Below are positions 4,588-6,085 of a DNA stretch of 6,085 nt, one piece after another; the stretch's first letter is position 1, and each line of letters starts with the position of its first letter. Source of the DNA: Pelotomaculum sp. UBA5255. Its GTDB lineage: Bacteria > Bacillota > Desulfotomaculia > Desulfotomaculales > Pelotomaculaceae. The notes below the pieces were generated by a model that was not told the origin of the DNA, ran no database searches, and saw nothing but the letters and a program-made list of their open reading frames with translations. A program made the translations under genes and the position numbers. The stretch lies in the NCBI GenBank assembly GCA_002408725.1, contig DHTR01000053.1, forward strand, positions 544 through 6,628, read 5' to 3'.

Positions 4588-5847
4588 TCAACCGATCTGA
4601 CGTCCTGCCACAAACCGGGCAATAATACTCCGGTCATCTCCTGTATAGAGGAACCTCTGGAATCGTTCCTCCAGGGAAAGATGCCCGGTTATACCGGGGT
4701 CGTCTTCTATAACTATAGCGTCAAAAGAATATCCCTTTTCAAAGCTCCCTACTTTGCCGAAAAAACTTCCTCCTCCCCTGGTTGCCATATAAAAGGCTTC
4801 CGCAGTATTAAGCGGTCTTACTTGAGGATCAAAAACCTTCATGATTTTTGACAACTGGATCGCCCGCACAACCGCTTTGGACATGGCAAGAGTATGTCCC
4901 GCCCCCACATCACTCCCCAGCCCTATACGGATTCCTTTTTGTAACCACTTCCGGACCGGCATTATCCCGCTTGCAATATTGATATTTGATTCCGGGCAAT
5001 GCACCAGCATAACATTGTTATCCTTGATTAATTCCAACTCTCTATCAGTCAAATGGATCCCGTGCGCCATCAAGGTGGGGGTCTGCCCGAACAACCCAAA
5101 ATCAAGATAAACATCCGAGTAGGTGGAGTGGAACGGAAAAAGTTCACTTACCCATTTCACTTCACTGCGATTTTCTGAAAGGTGCGATTGGACCGGCAAG
5201 TTATATTTCTTTGCCAGTTCACCTATTGCGCTCAGTAACTTATCAGAACTGGTTGGGGCAAAGCGGGGAGTCAAAATCGGTTTTACGAGAGGGTGATTGC
5301 CATATTTAACAATCAGTTCTTCTGTTTCCAGAATAGAAGTTTCCGTTTCTTCTTTCAAGAAATCAGCGCAATTTCGGTCCATATTAATTTTTCCAACGAA
5401 TGCGCCTATTCCCTTTTCCATCAGGATTTCAAATAAAAGCCCTGTGCTTTCTTTGTGAATTGTGGCAAATATACACGACCTGACCGTTCCCTGGCGGATG
5501 AGTTCATTCGCAAACTGAGAATAGGCTTCCCAGGCAAATACCGGGTCAGAAAATCGGTTTTCCAATGGAAGGGTATGGTCATTGAGCCAGTCTATTAATT
5601 CTTTGTCCAGTCCTATTCCACATTGATAAAACTGGGGAGCGTGTGCGTGCAGATCAACAAAGCCGGGAAGAATTAAGCATTCGTCATAATCTTTTACCTT
5701 CTCTCTCCAATATACCTCCGGCAACTTATCATAAATTCCTTCCACTATCCCGTTTCTAACAATGACATAGCTTTTTGCACATATTTTGATCTCTTCGGGC
5801 GTTGGTGCGAAAATTATGTTGCCCTTGAAAATCTGGTTCTCCTTCAC
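4588..5847 (-). CDS. guaD: Guanine deaminase (amidohydrolase superfamily)
   Basis: The enzyme hydrolyses guanine to xanthine and ammonia in purine salvage and catabolism, in the cytosol, with one bound metal (normally zinc). Counted from the GTG at 5847 the product has 419 residues. The first metal motif is PGFVDLHAHAPQ (61-72; His67, His69). Next come GTVR (120-123), TPRFAP (193-198), QSHLSEN (220-226; His222, Glu225) and LMAHGIHL (259-266; His262). HCPESNINIASG (283-294) and LGSDVGAGH (310-318; Asp313) follow, then the closing G-x-F-x-G-x-FDAIVI. This set, especially HAPQ with SHLSEN, points to guanine deaminase rather than other amidohydrolases. The frame extends back to TTG 5898, but AGAGGTG (5859-5853) precedes GTG 5847 by 5 bases and gives the usual N-terminus, KENQIFKGNIIFAP. 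No other purine genes are in the window. Confidence 0.93.
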   Translation of the reverse strand: MKENQIFKGNIIFAPTPEEIKICAKSYVIVRNGIVEGIYDKLPEVYWREKVKDYDECLILPGFVDLHAHAPQFYQCGIGLDKELIDWLNDHTLPLENRFSDPVFAWEAYSQFANELIRQGTVRSCIFATIHKESTGLLFEILMEKGIGAFVGKINMDRNCADFLKEETETSILETEELIVKYGNHPLVKPILTPRFAPTSSDKLLSAIGELAKKYNLPVQSHLSENRSEVKWVSELFPFHSTYSDVYLDFGLFGQTPTLMAHGIHLTDRELELIKDNNVMLVHCPESNINIASGIMPVRKWLQKGIRIGLGSDVGAGHTLAMSKAVVRAIQLSKIMKVFDPQVRPLNTAEAFYMATRGGGSFFGKVGSFEKGYSFDAIVIEDDPGITGHLSLEERFQRFLYTGDDRSIIARFVAGRQIG

Positions 5848-5852
5848 ATCTT

Positions 5853-5859
5853 CACCTCT
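5853..5859 (-). promoter_or_regulatory. guaD: Ribosome binding site deciding the guanine deaminase start
   Basis: Minus-strand AGAGGTG lies 5 bases before GTG 5847. An ATG overlapping it (5850-5848) is out of frame and runs straight into TGA. The site falls inside the longer frame from TTG 5898, so the shorter product is preferred. Confidence 0.7.
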
Positions 5860-5977
5860 TTGCACACATCTCCATTTGCCATCATGTAGCCAAGGCAATC
5901 AATAGAAGGCGCCGAAGAAGCCCTCTCCCACTGCTCCCCCTACAAAATGGTAAGATACTTACTCAACGCCAGTCATC

Positions 5978-6004
5978 GGATTTGCTGCTACGAGCAACAA
6001 ATCC
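5978..6004 (-). other. 12-bp hairpin in the presumed guanine deaminase leader
   Basis: In minus-strand RNA, GGATTTG, a T, TGCT, loop CGT, AGCA, a G and CAAATCC form 12 pairs, including one U-G wobble. On the plus strand the same position is a C-A mismatch. The RNA stem is therefore better on the guanine deaminase strand. No T tract follows, so it is not a terminator. It lies about 130 bases before the start codon and does not match the purine riboswitch consensus. Confidence 0.5.
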
Positions 6005-6025
6005 AAGTATATTTTGACACAACTG

Positions 6026-6053
6026 TCTATAGGTTATCAATGTTCATTGAAAA
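6026..6053 (-). promoter_or_regulatory. guaD: Possible guanine deaminase promoter with embedded palindrome
   Basis: On the minus strand TTTTCA (6053-6048) and TATAGA (6031-6026), 16 bases apart, are partial matches to -35 and -10 boxes. A perfect 14-bp inverted repeat, TCAATG-TT-CATTGA on the plus strand (6037-6050), fills most of the spacer and touches the -35 box. This is the usual placement for a repressor operator. A smaller repeat GACA-CAAC-TGTC lies just downstream (6016-6027). Both promoter and operator are inferred from sequence form only. Confidence 0.35.
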
Positions 6054-6059
6054 ATAATT

Positions 6060-6085
6060 AAAAAAACAAAACCCCGCGATATATT
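6060..6085 (-). terminator. Possible 3' half of a terminator from a gene beyond the window
   Basis: Minus-strand CGCGGGG (6078-6072) is followed by TTTTG and seven Ts (6071-6060). This looks like the downstream arm and T tract of an intrinsic terminator whose other arm would lie past the window edge. Only half is visible. Confidence 0.3.

Noticed and set aside
4474..4851. A 125-codon plus-strand frame after the LysM gene
   Set aside because: It runs through the terminator hairpin and then antisense to the guanine deaminase 3' end, has no ribosome binding site and shows no recognisable domain.
5848..6085. Purine riboswitch ahead of guanine deaminase
   Set aside because: The conserved junction and loop sequences of the guanine/adenine aptamer are not present on the minus strand; only an unrelated hairpin is seen.

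Overview
The window reads as chromosomal DNA from a spore-forming Firmicute. It looks most like the Desulfotomaculum/Pelotomaculum (Peptococcaceae) group. This rests on the gene order yebC - bofC-like - ruvC - ruvA - ruvB, on strong purine-rich Shine-Dalgarno sites, on GTG and TTG starts, and on a secreted double-LysM protein with a C-terminal domain I associate with clostridia. The taxon is an inference from gene content, not a sequence match.

Layout. Positions 1-3137, minus strand, form a conserved housekeeping block. Read in the direction of transcription it holds yebC (translation factor/regulator family), a membrane-anchored BofC-like protein, ruvC (resolvase), ruvA (junction-binding subunit) and the first 410 bases of ruvB (branch-migration ATPase, cut by the window edge). 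ruvC and ruvA overlap by 4 bases, and ruvB starts 30 bases after ruvA, so the three Holliday-junction genes look like one translationally coupled unit. An intrinsic-terminator-like hairpin with a T tract lies just ahead of ruvC. A shared arm gives it an alternative pairing, so it may be an attenuator.

Positions 3138-3552 form a 415-base AT-rich divergent intergenic region. It holds a candidate yebC promoter, a second hairpin/T-tract element in the yebC leader, a 9-base tandem repeat and the ribosome-binding site of the next gene. Positions 3553-4440, plus strand, encode a secreted protein with a signal peptide, two LysM domains and a roughly 125-residue C-terminal domain of unknown function. 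A perfect 19-bp inverted repeat (4490-4535) then ends both this gene and the convergent gene after it.

Positions 4588-5847, minus strand, encode a guanine deaminase (guanine to xanthine) of the amidohydrolase superfamily. Its upstream region to 6085 contains a 14-bp perfect palindrome inside a possible promoter and a 12-bp hairpin in the presumed leader.

The ruv genes act together on Holliday junctions. YebC, the BofC-like protein, the LysM protein and guanine deaminase have no obvious shared pathway, although BofC and a LysM protein both fit a sporulating cell. I saw no CRISPR array, insertion sequence, tRNA, rRNA or clear new defence system. The most interesting leads are the candidate RNA control elements ahead of ruvC, the bofC-like gene and yebC, and the uncharacterised C-terminal domain of the LysM protein.
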